Below, piece after piece: positions 1 through 9,004 of a stretch of DNA of 64,000 nucleotides. Within the stretch, counting starts at the first letter, position 1; the number at the start of each line of letters is the position of its first letter. The notes under the pieces were generated by a model, which worked only from the letters and a program-made list of their open reading frames with translations, searched no databases and had not been told where the DNA came from. The position numbers were made by a program, and so were the translations under genes. Origin of the DNA: Ahniella affigens (GTDB lineage Bacteria > Pseudomonadota > Gammaproteobacteria > Xanthomonadales > Ahniellaceae); NCBI RefSeq assembly GCF_003015185.1, contig NZ_CP027860.1, positions 3,772,501 to 3,836,500 on the forward strand, given 5' to 3'.

Positions 1-1003
1 CGTGGTCAAACCGCACCTCGCCACTGACGCCCACCTGATAGGCACTGACTTTGCGTTCAAAGAAATTGGCGAGCTCTTGCACATCCTGCGCCACCATGAA
101 CGGGAACGGGTTGCTCGCGCCATAGATGGGCATCAGGCCGAGTTGCTGCAAACGCTGATCGGCCACGTATTCGAGATACTGCCGCATCTCTTTCAGCGAC
201 AATCCAACAACGCCGCCGGCGAGTACATCCTCGGCGAACGCCAGCTCACAGTGCACCGCCTCCTCGATCATGGCCCGGACGGATTCATGCCACTCAGCAT
301 CGAACAGATCCGGCTGCTCATCGCGGATGGTGTCGATCACCTCGAACGCGAAGCCCATATGCATCGACTCATCGCGGAATACCCAGTTCGTGCCCGCCGC
401 CAACCCGGGCAGCAGACCACGCGAACGCAGGAAATACACATAGGCGAATGCTGCAAAGAAGAACAAGCCTTCGACGCAGCAGGCAAACCCCGTGAGGTTC
501 AACAGGAACTGCTGTTTTGCCGCACGGGTATCGAGCCGATCCAGACTGGCGATCGAATCAATCCAGCGCTGACAAAACGCTGCCTTCTGCGCAATCGACG
601 GCACATGATGGACCGCCGCAAACGCTTCAGCCCGACGCTCGGGATCGGGCAAGTAGGCATCGAGCAGTGTCAGGTAGAACTGCACGTGGAGCGCCTCTTC
701 GTACAACTGCCGAGACAGATACAGGCGCGCTTCTGGCGCATTGATGTGGCGATACAGATTCAGCACGAGGTTGTTGGCGACAATCGTGTCGCCAGTCGCG
801 AAGAAGGCCACCAAGCGTTCGATCAGGTGTTGCTCGGCCGGGCCAAGTTTGTTCCGAAGGTCATTGAGATCGATCGCGAAATCAATTTCATCGACGGTCC
901 AGGTATTCCGAATCGCGGCCTTGTAGCGCTCATAGAAGCTCGGGTAGCGCATGGGCCGCAGGCTCAGATTGAACCCAGGGTCGAGCAGATCAGCGGTCTT
1001 CAT
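1..1003 (-). CDS. nrdB: Class Ia ribonucleotide reductase, beta subunit (partial, C-terminus outside window)
   Basis: Small subunit of aerobic ribonucleotide reductase; it houses the di-iron centre and the stable tyrosyl radical that is passed to NrdA for conversion of ribonucleotides to deoxyribonucleotides in the cytoplasm. The reverse strand reads MKTADLLDPGFNLSLRPMRY onward. Expected metal ligands are visible: an Asp in DEIDF, the E-x-x-H pair in EEALHVQFY, the Glu of VEGLFFF and E-x-x-H in DESMHMGF. A Tyr sits four residues after the first His, the position of the radical Tyr in E. coli NrdB. The start ATG overlaps the nrdA stop (ATGA), implying translational coupling. No stop codon is reached, so the gene runs off the left edge. 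Confidence 0.93.
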   Translation of the reverse strand, partial: MKTADLLDPGFNLSLRPMRYPSFYERYKAAIRNTWTVDEIDFAIDLNDLRNKLGPAEQHLIERLVAFFATGDTIVANNLVLNLYRHINAPEARLYLSRQLYEEALHVQFYLTLLDAYLPDPERRAEAFAAVHHVPSIAQKAAFCQRWIDSIASLDRLDTRAAKQQFLLNLTGFACCVEGLFFFAAFAYVYFLRSRGLLPGLAAGTNWVFRDESMHMGFAFEVIDTIRDEQPDLFDAEWHESVRAMIEEAVHCELAFAEDVLAGGVVGLSLKEMRQYLEYVADQRLQQLGLMPIYGASNPFPFMVAQDVQELANFFERKVSAYQVGVSGEVRFDH

Positions 1004-3399
1004 TGGCAGGCCTCGCACAATTCTGGGTTCTCCAACGAGCAGTAAACCGCCTCGACCGGCGCCACTTTCGTTTGGGCAATGCGGCTCGCGGGTCGCGAAC
1101 GCAGGTAGTAAGTCGTCTTGAGCCCGGACTTCCAGGCATACATGTACATCGACGACAAGGTTCCAATATTGGGATTCGCCTGGAACAAGTTCAGCGACTG
1201 GCTCTGATCGATGTAGGCGGCCCTCGCTTCCGCAAGATCGATCAACGCCCGCTGCGGCAACTCCCAAGCCGTGCGATAGATCGTCTTTAACGGATCCGGA
1301 ATGCCAGCAATACCCTGAATCGAACCGTCGGCGCGTTTGATCGCATCACGGATCGCCTCCGTCCACAATCCGAGCCGCTTCAGTTCGGCCACCAGGTAGC
1401 GGTTCACCTGCAGGAAATCGCCACTCAGCGTTTCGCGCTTGAACAAATTGGACACCATCGGCTCGATGCACTCATAGCAACCCGCGATCGATGCAATCGT
1501 GGCCGTCGGCGCGATCGCAATCAGCAAGGCGTTGCGCAGCCCATGTTCCTTGATCGCTGTACGCAGCGCTTGCCAACGCGGCGTATCGAGCTTGATCCCG
1601 GCAAACAACTCTGGATGTAGCTCACCGCGCGCCAATCGGGTTTCTGCGAATGCGGGATGCGCGCCGTGCGCCGCTGCCAATTCGACCGATTCCTGCAACG
1701 CGTGAAAATAGATCGCCTCGGCGATGTCGGTCGAGAGTTGCTTGGCCGCATCCGAATCGAATGGCAGCCGCAACTGAAAGAACACGTCCTGCAACCCCAT
1801 GACACCGAGCCCGACCGGGCGCCAGCGCGCATTGGATCGGCGCGTCGATTCGATCGGATAGAAGTTGAGGTCGATGACCGCGTCGAGTTGGCGCACCGCA
1901 ATCGCAACGGTTTCGGCGAGCTTGTCGAAGTCGAAACCATCGTCGCCGACGTGCTGGGCCAGATTGATGGAGCCCAGATTGCAGACCGCGGTTTCGTCGC
2001 TGCTATTGACCTCCAGTATCTCGGTACACAGATTCGACAGGTGGATGACGTTGCCGGGCAATGCCGTCTGATTGCCGGTCGCGTTCGCGCGATCCTTGAA
2101 CGTCATCCAACCATTGCCCGTCTCGCCCAGGGTCCGCATCATTCGGGCATAGAGCACGCGCGCCGGAAGGCTTGATTTGGCGAGCCCGGCACGCTCGGCG
2201 CGTTCGTAGGCAGCATTGAACGCGTCGCCCCACAGATCAGGGAGCTCGGGCACGTCGCGGGGATCGAACAAGGACCAGGGCTGATCCTGCTCCACGCGAC
2301 GCATGAACAAATCGGGCACCCAATGGGCGAGGTTGAGATGATGCGTTCGACGCGATTCGTCACCGGTGTTGTTCCGGAGTTCGAGAAATTCTTCAATATC
2401 GGCGTGCCAAGTCTCCAGATACACGCAGCATGCGCCCTTCCGCTTGCCGCCTTGATTGACGGCAGCCACCGATGCGTCCAAGGTCTTCAACCACGGCACA
2501 ATGCCATTTGACTGACCATTCGTCCCGCGAATCAGCGAGCCGCGCGAGCGCACGCGGCTGTAAGCTATTCCGATGCCACCGGAGAACTTGGACAACTGTG
2601 CCACATCGGCATATTTGGTGTAGATCGCCGCCAGATCATCCGCCGGCGAGTCGAGTAGAAAGCACGAGGACAGTTGCTCGTGACGGGTGCCGGCATTGAA
2701 CAGCGTCGGCGAACTCGGCAGATAGTCGAGACGGCTCATGCGCTCGTACAGCGCAAGCGTCTCCGCAGGCTGTGTGGTGAGCGCCGCCGCGATCCGCAAG
2801 AAGAAGTGCTGCGGACTTTCGATGACCTGGCGTGTGCGCGGATGCTTGAGCAAGTAGCGATCATGCACGGTCTTCAAACCAAAGTACTCAAAGCGCCGAG
2901 TCTGCCTCGGATCAACCGCATCGTTGAACTTGCGCGAGTGCTGCTGCACGTAGCGCAGCAAGCGCTCGCCGATCAGCCCCAGATCAAAGCCCAACTGGAT
3001 CGATTGCGAAAATGAATGCACGCCTTGGCCACTGACTTCTTTGTCGATCACACCCGCCAGCAGGCGCGCAGCCAACTGCGCATACTCAGGCTCTTCGACC
3101 GTCAGCGCAGCAGCGGTGCGGATCGCGAGTTCATCGAGTTCACGCGTGCTGGCCCCATCAAAAATCCCGGCAATAGTCTTCAGGGCGACGCGCATCGGAT
3201 CAATGTCATGCAGACCATCGGCGCAGCGACCGATCGCCCGCACGATCTTGCTGACATCGACCGGCTCCTGCCGGCCATCGCGCTTGGTCACTCGCATGGT
3301 GTTGGGCGCATACGGTGCGTTGAGCTCGAGCGGCGGATGCACGTTGCCGGCCGCAGCCGCGCGTTCTGCAGTGAGAGAATGTTCCAGCGTTGACGACAT
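1000..3399 (-). CDS. nrdA: Class Ia ribonucleotide reductase, alpha (catalytic) subunit
   Basis: Catalytic subunit that reduces ribonucleoside diphosphates with NrdB. About 799 residues, normal for the family. An ATP-cone starts near residue 30 (MRVTKRDGR, VSKIVRAIGRCADGL). The barrel shows LSSCFLLD, then NLCTEI followed by the AVCNLGSINL active-site segment, and PTATIASIAGCYECIEP. The tail ends LCEACQ, the mobile redox Cys pair. The start at 3399 (MSSTLEHS) is chosen because GGAG lies seven bases upstream; the ATG six bases earlier is too close to it, and the long N-terminal extension of the open frame runs into the riboswitch leader. First gene of nrdAB; a cobalamin riboswitch and NrdR-like boxes precede it. 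Confidence 0.95.
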   Translation of the reverse strand: MSSTLEHSLTAERAAAAGNVHPPLELNAPYAPNTMRVTKRDGRQEPVDVSKIVRAIGRCADGLHDIDPMRVALKTIAGIFDGASTRELDELAIRTAAALTVEEPEYAQLAARLLAGVIDKEVSGQGVHSFSQSIQLGFDLGLIGERLLRYVQQHSRKFNDAVDPRQTRRFEYFGLKTVHDRYLLKHPRTRQVIESPQHFFLRIAAALTTQPAETLALYERMSRLDYLPSSPTLFNAGTRHEQLSSCFLLDSPADDLAAIYTKYADVAQLSKFSGGIGIAYSRVRSRGSLIRGTNGQSNGIVPWLKTLDASVAAVNQGGKRKGACCVYLETWHADIEEFLELRNNTGDESRRTHHLNLAHWVPDLFMRRVEQDQPWSLFDPRDVPELPDLWGDAFNAAYERAERAGLAKSSLPARVLYARMMRTLGETGNGWMTFKDRANATGNQTALPGNVIHLSNLCTEILEVNSSDETAVCNLGSINLAQHVGDDGFDFDKLAETVAIAVRQLDAVIDLNFYPIESTRRSNARWRPVGLGVMGLQDVFFQLRLPFDSDAAKQLSTDIAEAIYFHALQESVELAAAHGAHPAFAETRLARGELHPELFAGIKLDTPRWQALRTAIKEHGLRNALLIAIAPTATIASIAGCYECIEPMVSNLFKRETLSGDFLQVNRYLVAELKRLGLWTEAIRDAIKRADGSIQGIAGIPDPLKTIYRTAWELPQRALIDLAEARAAYIDQSQSLNLFQANPNIGTLSSMYMYAWKSGLKTTYYLRSRPASRIAQTKVAPVEAVYCSLENPELCEACQ

Positions 3400-3599
3400 A
3401 AGCATGCTCCATGGTTTCGGAGCGGGAATCAGCGACGAATGTCCACAGTCACACCTAAACTGCCCAGACGGTGGCAGTTGGCATGAGCGAGGACTCCGGC
3501 GCGCTGCCCCCGCGGGCAAGCCGATCGTTCTGGAAGAATCTGCAGACAGACGCGCAAAAGACGCCGACCTGCCGAGTTCCCCGCGGAACGTCGAGCCGA

Positions 3600-3838
3600 G
3601 ACCGGCCATTGACCGGGCTGAGGCAGGTCTTCGGACTCACGGGCACAGCGGGCGCTTGCAAGCGCCAACGCCACCTACTCCAGTTCGCTTCCCAGATGAC
3701 CCTGAGCAAAGCCTTGCGCCTTGCTCAGGAACCCAGTGCCAATGAACTGTTTCGTTCCCGATTACCGCTGCGGGGCAGTTCCGGATTCACACCGGATTCC
3801 CTTTTCAGCTCCAACCTGGCCGGTTGGAGCACCATCAG
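3600..3838 (-). promoter_or_regulatory. Cobalamin (B12) riboswitch in the nrdAB leader
   Basis: Read on the minus strand, the leader carries the cobalamin riboswitch hallmarks in order. A 5' paired region is followed by AAAAGGGAA, then GGTGTGAATCCGG, then the B12-box-like GCCCCGCAGCGGTAA. Next comes GGCACTGGG with its stem (CCTGAGCAAGG/CCTTGCTCAGG-like arms near 3698-3735), and the 3' GAGTCCGAAGACCTGCC segment. It lies about 200 nt upstream of the nrdA start. Known logic: B12 binding switches off the B12-independent enzyme when a B12-dependent (class II) reductase can serve. That a class II nrdJ exists elsewhere in this genome is inference. Confidence 0.93.
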
Positions 3839-3841
3839 CCC

Positions 3842-3888
3842 AAACAAGATATTGTGTTTTGACAGAGCACGTCAACAGAATGTTGTGG
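3842..3888 (-). promoter_or_regulatory. nrdAB promoter with two NrdR-like boxes
   Basis: A 16-bp site at 3842-3857 matches the NrdR consensus ACACAATATATTGTGT at 14 of 16 positions. A weaker site at 3873-3888 (10 of 16) begins exactly 31 bp away, the spacing usual for paired NrdR boxes. On the minus strand TTGACG (3870-3875) and TATCTT (3846-3851) make a plausible -35/-10 pair with 18 bp between them, each inside one box. Transcription would then begin just at the 5' end of the riboswitch. Motifs are seen; NrdR binding is inferred. Confidence 0.7.
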
Positions 3889-3908
3889 TTTTTGCGTTGC
3901 GAGTCGCA

Positions 3909-4865
3909 CTATTGCGACACTTGGGTCAGGGTCGTGTCGGCCTGGGTTTTGGCCTCTGGCGTCGTTCGGGTATGTGCGCGGATCACGTTTGCGATGACGT
4001 CTGGCTTGGCGTCCACATTCGACTCGGCGAGCGTAAAGAGCCCCGTAATAATGGGCATACCGTGCACCGGCGTCTCCAGATGCAGCCAGCCGTGTTCATG
4101 CAGGCGTTCGTTCCAGATTGCGCGCACCTGTGCCCAGAACGCCTGCGTCTTCGTCCAGTACGCCGTGATCGGTGCGAAGTCGACCTTGTCGGTGCGTCGG
4201 TAGTCGTTGAAACCAAACTCGCGCGTTAGCACTTGGCTGCCATCGGCCTTGCGCACCACCTTGCTGTTGTCCTGCTCGTGTGTCCAGCCATTCGGCGTGA
4301 TCGTGTGGCGATTCTCAGCGTTGATCGCGTTGTAGTCATCGCGCTGGGTGTATTCGCGGCGTGGCAACGGTCGCCAGGAACGGTCTGAGGTCCATGTAGG
4401 CTGGCCGTACGCGTGACGCCAACGCCCCGTGCCGCAATACCGTGGCGCATCGCTGACCTCAAAGACACACTGCGTCCAAGTGCCCCGGTGCTCGGTTTCG
4501 TCAAGGCGCTTGATCTCCCAGGTTTGGTCAGCGGTGAACTCGAATCGCTCGCGCGCTTCGAACGTCCAGTCTTGGCGCCAGTGTTTGGTGACATGGCCCT
4601 TCTTGTCGACTAGCAAGTGCTGTAACACGATGCGCGTGCCCTGGTCTTCCAGCACCAACACCTGCTCGTAGGCGCCAGAGTCTTTGGCGGGTTTGGTCTG
4701 ATAGCCAGGAGCCAACGCAACGGTTTCTTGAAAGTGGAAGCGCACTTCGAAATCGCCAGCCATCGCGAGAATGGCTTGGCGGTCGGCGTCGGAGGCGGTA
4801 CTGGCGTAGCAGAGGGGGCTGACTGTCGCAGCCATGAGCAAGCTGATTCGGAGCAATACGGACAT
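3909..4865 (-). CDS. DUF6607-like exported protein of the heme-uptake operon
   Basis: About 318 residues. The chosen start (MSVLLRISLLMAATVSPLCY) gives a clean signal peptide, cleaved near YAS-TAS, so the product should be periplasmic or outer-membrane associated. The mature part is rich in Trp, Arg and Thr (HWRQDWTFEARERFEF, GTWTQCVFEV) and has no motif I can tie to an enzyme. From memory it resembles DUF6607 proteins, which recur beside TonB heme receptors; I am fairly but not fully sure of that family name. It is the last gene of the hemP-receptor operon, 64 bp after its upstream neighbour. Function unknown. Confidence 0.7.
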   Translation of the reverse strand: MSVLLRISLLMAATVSPLCYASTASDADRQAILAMAGDFEVRFHFQETVALAPGYQTKPAKDSGAYEQVLVLEDQGTRIVLQHLLVDKKGHVTKHWRQDWTFEARERFEFTADQTWEIKRLDETEHRGTWTQCVFEVSDAPRYCGTGRWRHAYGQPTWTSDRSWRPLPRREYTQRDDYNAINAENRHTITPNGWTHEQDNSKVVRKADGSQVLTREFGFNDYRRTDKVDFAPITAYWTKTQAFWAQVRAIWNERLHEHGWLHLETPVHGMPIITGLFTLAESNVDAKPDVIANVIRAHTRTTPEAKTQADTTLTQVSQ

Positions 4866-4929
4866 GAGTTGTCGATCCACAGTTAAGTTCAGGTTTGGAA
4901 GGCGTGTTGAGCGAACATCACGCCAACGT

Positions 4930-5394
4930 TCAAGCCGCCAGGCGACCACCGCTCGCGATGCGTGCCAAGCGTTCCGCTTGTTGGGCCCCGGTCGCTGAGA
5001 GTTGCACGGGCGCCGCAGCTAGCGTGGGGCCAGATACCGTGGCGCAGGCATGCAAGCGCAGCGGACAACAGCGCCAAAACGTGTTGCCAGGACAGTAGGT
5101 GGCATTGACATCGGACTCGCTCGCGCATTGCAGCTCTGCAAGAATCCGATCCCAGGCCCAGTAATTGCTGTCGGGCAGCAGGCACAGACGCCAGCAGGGA
5201 TTCTCGTCGGCATCCAGAAAGCTCAGCGACTCACAAATCCCATCGCTATCGATTCGCACCTGCACCCGGATCAACGTTGCCTGACGAAGCCCAAGCAAGG
5301 CATGCGGGTCAGCATCACGATGCAAGCACAGTACTGGTCCAAGGTCCGTCAGAGCTTGCACCAACCAACGTTCACAAGCGTTACGCAAGTCCAT
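4930..5394 (-). CDS. HemS/ChuX-like heme-handling protein (tentative)
   Basis: A 154-residue soluble protein that begins 10 bp after the TonB receptor stop, with GAGG eight bases before its ATG. The segment SLSFLDADENPCWRLCLL followed by a Trp-Asp-x-Ile helix recalls the FFDxxGxAxxKV strand and following helix of HemS/HmuS/ChuX heme-binding proteins, and LTDLGPVLCLHRD fits the first repeat strand. The match is weak and rests on pattern recognition. Context supports a cytoplasmic heme chaperone or heme-degradation role. The C-terminal third is rich in Ala and Cys. If the resemblance fails, call it a hypothetical gene of a heme operon. Confidence 0.6.
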   Translation of the reverse strand: MDLRNACERWLVQALTDLGPVLCLHRDADPHALLGLRQATLIRVQVRIDSDGICESLSFLDADENPCWRLCLLPDSNYWAWDRILAELQCASESDVNATYCPGNTFWRCCPLRLHACATVSGPTLAAAPVQLSATGAQQAERLARIASGGRLAA

Positions 5395-5404
5395 GGCAGC
5401 GTCC

Positions 5405-7720
5405 TCAAAAGGTGTAGTTCAGACTGATGCGGTAGCCGCGACCGGGCCGGGTGAACCGATCGAGCACCGTGCTCGATGCCGCCAACGCGGGCAAGTCGGC
5501 CCAATCCCAGTATTGGCGATCAGTGATATTCGTGGCAGCCACGTCGATCGAGAATGCGCTGCCTATAGGAATCGACGCATAAGCATCCAACGTCGCATAG
5601 CCCGGCGTCGCAAAAGCTGCCGATCCTTGGGAATCGATTGCGGCGAGCCGCTTTTTGCGCGCCGCCAAATTGCTGACCAACTCGAACTGCATCCCGCCTT
5701 GGTCGTAATGCAGCCCGATCACGCCACGCAGCGGATCGACGCTGTTCAACGGCACGTCATCGGTCAAGTCATCGCCGTGCGCAAACGCGGCGGATGCGAG
5801 TACGGCCCAACCATCGGCGCCCAGCGCATCGAGATACCAGCGGCCCTGGATCTCGGCGCCACGAATCCGAACCTCGTCGATGTTCTGCGACTGGAACACC
5901 AGGAGGCCCGTGTTCGAATCGACGCCCAATGAGCGCAGGCTTTCGATAAAGTCGTCGTACTGATTATCGAAGACCGAGAACGTGATGCTGGCATCGTCGC
6001 CAATCCACTTCAGCCCGACTTCGATGCCAAGGCTGGATTCGGGTTTCAAGTCCGGATTCGGAATGGCCGTGTAGCCAGACTGCACGTTGGTAAATCCAAA
6101 GTTCACGTCGTTGTACGGCGGCGCGCGGAATCCGGCAGCCACTTGCACGTAACTCGACCATTCATCGCTGAACTGCCACAACGCGCCAAGCCTCGGCGAC
6201 CATTGCGCGTGGTTCAGCGCCACCGGCGTGATGCCCGGGTTGTCGGCCGCAAAGATGGCATCCGGCTTTGGCGTCAAGCTGAAATGATCGAAGCGGACGC
6301 CCGGCGTTAGTTGCAAGCGGCCCTCGGCGAACGCGATCTGATCTTGGACGAACACCGCCCACTCGCGTGTGTCCGATTTCGGAAAGTCGCGTACCGGGAA
6401 CACATCGGGAAAGATGGTGCTGCTGATCGCACCGGTCGTCAGGTTGATACTCCGACCATCGCGCAGTCCGGCAATTCGACCCTCCTGAAGACTGGCGCCA
6501 AGCGTGACCTGATGATCGGCGCCCGCTGTTTCAATGGTTCGCTTGCCCAGCCAGTCGAGTCCCAACGTACGCTGGTCGAATTGGAACAAGCGCTCGCGAC
6601 GCGTCGGCGACACGACATTGCCGGCAATCACGGTGCCACGCGTCTCGAATGTTTCCTGTTCCGTCCGACTATCTTGATAGTAGGCACGCAGCAACGATTC
6701 TTCGAGCAGCGCGCCCGGCAATGCCGTCCATTCCATGCTGACGCGCTCGCGCCATTGCCGATCTTCGGCGTCCATATCCTGGGTCAGCACAGTCTGGCCA
6801 AACACGGTTTGCGGTCCTTGCTGGGACAGCACTTCGGTATCGGTTTGCAGGTCAACGCGGTCGACGATCAGGCTCAATCGGTGTTGCGCGTTCGCCTGAT
6901 AGATGAGCTTGGCGAGCACGCCTTGGCGTTCTTGGTCTTGAGAATTGGGTGCCGTGCGAGTGCGATCGGCCGTGTCCACCTCGCCTTGATTCTCGCGCTC
7001 GCCGCCTTCTTGTCGGTTGATCTGCGCGAGCATGGACCAATCGCCTGACTGCCCCGCCCACCACGCGTTTCCGCCATAGCTGTCGTCGTCGCTGCTCGCG
7101 TAGGTGCGCGCCGCGGCTCGCGTCGCCTGATCGCTCAGCAGGTCTTCGGGGTCCAGCGTGGTGTACGTCACGACACCACCAATCGCATCGGAGCCATAAA
7201 GCGCACTCGCACTGCCACGATAGAGCTCGATTCGTTTCAACAAGCTCGGATCAATGAAGTCGCGGCCAGCGCTGGAGAAGCTGCCAATCGCAAAGCTGTC
7301 GGACAACTCAACGCCATCGACTTGCTGACGGACGCGATTGCCACCCAGGCCACGAATCCGTACGTCACCAATGCCAAAGCGGCCGCTGCCCTGGCTGACC
7401 GACACACCGGGAACATAGCGCAGTGCGTCTTTGAGATCGCGGGCTTGGCGTCGCGATAGATCCACCGCGTCGATCGCAACCGCGCTGTCGGCACGCTCTG
7501 AGCTACTCGCCGCGCTCAAGGAGCCAACCACGGTCACCGGGTCCAAGACCCGCGCATTCGGCGCAGCCGTCGGTTTGTCGCTGCGATCGGTTGGTTGCGA
7601 CGTTGATGCGGTCGCTTCGGACGTCGCTGCAGGCGCGCCGTCCTGCGCCAGAGCGCTTGCAACCGGCCAGAATGCGAGGCTGATCGCTAGGACCAAAGGG
7701 GATGTCTTGTATCGCTGCAT
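5405..7720 (-). CDS. TonB-dependent heme/hemoglobin receptor
   Basis: Outer-membrane gated porin importing heme or iron-protein cargo using TonB energy. 771 residues, typical length. Signal peptide at 1-25 (ends SALA-QDG), then a TonB-box-like VTVVGS, a plug domain (DALRYVPGVSVSQGSGRFG, VRIRGLGGNRV, LYGSDAIGG) and a 22-strand-type barrel ending in the aromatic C-terminus GYRISLNYTF. The FRAPPYND motif followed by NPDLKPESS corresponds to the FRAP/NPNL region of heme receptors. GGAGTGATTC precedes the ATG. hemP and a Fur-like site lie upstream, and the HemS-like and DUF6607-like genes follow. Whether the cargo is free heme, hemoglobin or transferrin cannot be decided here. Confidence 0.9.
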   Translation of the reverse strand: MQRYKTSPLVLAISLAFWPVASALAQDGAPAATSEATASTSQPTDRSDKPTAAPNARVLDPVTVVGSLSAASSSERADSAVAIDAVDLSRRQARDLKDALRYVPGVSVSQGSGRFGIGDVRIRGLGGNRVRQQVDGVELSDSFAIGSFSSAGRDFIDPSLLKRIELYRGSASALYGSDAIGGVVTYTTLDPEDLLSDQATRAAARTYASSDDDSYGGNAWWAGQSGDWSMLAQINRQEGGERENQGEVDTADRTRTAPNSQDQERQGVLAKLIYQANAQHRLSLIVDRVDLQTDTEVLSQQGPQTVFGQTVLTQDMDAEDRQWRERVSMEWTALPGALLEESLLRAYYQDSRTEQETFETRGTVIAGNVVSPTRRERLFQFDQRTLGLDWLGKRTIETAGADHQVTLGASLQEGRIAGLRDGRSINLTTGAISSTIFPDVFPVRDFPKSDTREWAVFVQDQIAFAEGRLQLTPGVRFDHFSLTPKPDAIFAADNPGITPVALNHAQWSPRLGALWQFSDEWSSYVQVAAGFRAPPYNDVNFGFTNVQSGYTAIPNPDLKPESSLGIEVGLKWIGDDASITFSVFDNQYDDFIESLRSLGVDSNTGLLVFQSQNIDEVRIRGAEIQGRWYLDALGADGWAVLASAAFAHGDDLTDDVPLNSVDPLRGVIGLHYDQGGMQFELVSNLAARKKRLAAIDSQGSAAFATPGYATLDAYASIPIGSAFSIDVAATNITDRQYWDWADLPALAASSTVLDRFTRPGRGYRISLNYTF

Positions 7721-7897
7721 GAATCACTCCGGGCTCAAGTAAGTCTTGGGCCGGCGGAGCTGGCTTCGGGCAATCCCGTGCTGGCAGCCGGTACAACAGG
7801 CCCGGTTGTGCCGGGCGTTTGGGGCCGGACGCGGCAATGCATCCAACCGTTTCAAGCAAGTGCCGGGCAGTCGATACGCTGAGCTGCCCGGCGGGGG

Positions 7898-8086
7898 CTA
7901 TTTCGTCAGAATCAGCCGATCGTTGCGCGTATGCTGCAATCGATACAGTTGACCTTGATGGCGGATCAACACTTCACGTTGGCCGTTCAGCAAGCGCGCG
8001 CTGTCGAGCACCGGCGCGGCCAGATCTGGCGACGCATTCGGCACGGAGACGGTATCGGCTTGGTTTGGCTCAGGCGCTTCATTCAT
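7898..8086 (-). CDS. hemP: Hemin uptake protein HemP
   Basis: Small 62-residue protein, usual for HemP. The C-terminal part is diagnostic: RLLNGQREVLIRHQGQLYRL then RNDRLILTK, matching the family pattern of a Leu-x-Gly turn, I-x-H-x-G-x-x-Y and a LILTK end. The start MNEAPEP is chosen because the longer frame runs through the regulatory region. HemP genes classically open Fur-controlled heme-uptake operons; the TonB receptor follows after 177 bp. HemP homologues are reported to aid activation of heme receptor genes, but that role here is inference. Confidence 0.88.
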   Translation of the reverse strand: MNEAPEPNQADTVSVPNASPDLAAPVLDSARLLNGQREVLIRHQGQLYRLQHTRNDRLILTK

Positions 8087-8092
8087 GCGGCT

Positions 8093-8115
8093 AAATGATA
8101 ATAGTTCGTATTTGC
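8093..8115 (-). promoter_or_regulatory. Putative Fur box upstream of hemP
   Basis: The stretch AATGATAATAGTTCGTATT six bases before the hemP start matches nine consecutive bases of the Fur consensus half (AATGATAAT), with a poorer second half. The position suits iron-dependent repression of the hemP operon. This is a motif match by eye only. Confidence 0.5.
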
Positions 8116-8297
8116 ATGTCAAGCCCACAAGGCCCGGGACCGCAGGCCCGCGCCAGACCGTCATTCCCGCAGGGGCAGACCCCTGTGTCTGCCCTGGCCT
8201 CTCGCGCAAATCGTTTACAAGGCCACTCCCATCAAACACACGATAACCCGTTGATTGATGTACTCAGTCCATTTACGACTGATGCCCATCCTGATCG

Positions 8298-8490
8298 CAA
8301 GTAACCCCCTCCCCGACCCTCCCCCGCGATTGCGGGGGAGGGTGCGCTCCCGCTCCCACGCGAGTGGGAGCGGGCTGGGGAGAGGGCTACTTGCCACACT
8401 GTGCCGTCGTGAAAATCGCCCACCGTCGCCGACAGTTTGATGCGCGAATAAGCGCACCAAAGGTACGGCTGGACTCCCAAGACACGAACC
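8298..8490. repeat. Composite palindromic repeat, copy 1
   Basis: A block bounded by GCAAGTAACC (8298) and the inverted GGGCTACTTGC (ends about 8394) contains two strong internal hairpins, CCCTCCCCCGCG/CGGGGGAGGG and GCTCCCACGCGAGTGGGAGC. It continues into a conserved tail with AGTTTGATGCGCG and AATAAGCGCACC (8435-8476). The same block and tail occur in inverted orientation at 40760-40953, and the tail alone recurs at 23922-23971. No coding capacity. Confidence 0.85.
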
Positions 8491-8692
8491 ATCCCGGAAA
8501 ACTGCGATGACTCTACCCTGCCCCGACGGATGCCGACGCAACAATCAGTTCTTTACCAATTCACGCACCGCAGAAGATTCGAATGAACGGAAAACGTCGC
8601 TAGACTGGCAACCCATCCGAATCACCAATTGCTTGACGTGCAGACTGGCGCAACAACTGGTGAAGACAACTCTTTCGATGCGAGGGGCACGC

Positions 8693-9004
8693 ATGCGTGG
8701 AAGGTTTACATGGCTACTCATTTTTGGCGCTGGTGCGTACGGGCTATACGCCTATCAATCCAAGGCAAACTTGGTCGCGTCGTATCGACAAGAGTCGGCG
8801 GCAGAAGCGGTTGAAACACCTGCCAAACCAAAACCAGAAGTGGCCAGCAGACCAGCGCCGGCGCCGTATCAGTGCGACGGACGGCAGTACTGCAGTCAAA
8901 TGCACTCGTGCGCCGAGGCAAGATGGGTCCTGAGAAACTGCCGGAACACCAAAATGGACGGGGACGATGATCAAATCCCTTGCGAGGATCAATGGTGTGG
9001 GTGA
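8693..9004 (+). CDS. Small Excalibur-domain exported protein
   Basis: 103 residues. GAGGGG lies five bases before the chosen ATG; an alternative ATG lies at 8678. N-terminal signal-anchor (MRGRFTWLLIFGAGAYGLYA), a Pro/Lys/Ala linker, then a Cys-rich end with CDGRQYCSQM, a C-x-E-A-x-W helix and DGDDDQIPCEDQWCG. The D-x-D-x-D-G-x-P-C-E order is the Excalibur calcium-binding motif. It is predicted to sit in the periplasm or at the inner membrane. Stands alone, convergent with the large repeat protein downstream. Confidence 0.8.
   Translation: MRGRFTWLLIFGAGAYGLYAYQSKANLVASYRQESAAEAVETPAKPKPEVASRPAPAPYQCDGRQYCSQMHSCAEARWVLRNCRNTKMDGDDDQIPCEDQWCG

Noticed and set aside
2-1045. A 347-codon open frame on the plus strand
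   Set aside because: It is antisense to nrdB, whose metal ligands and radical Tyr are plain on the minus strand.
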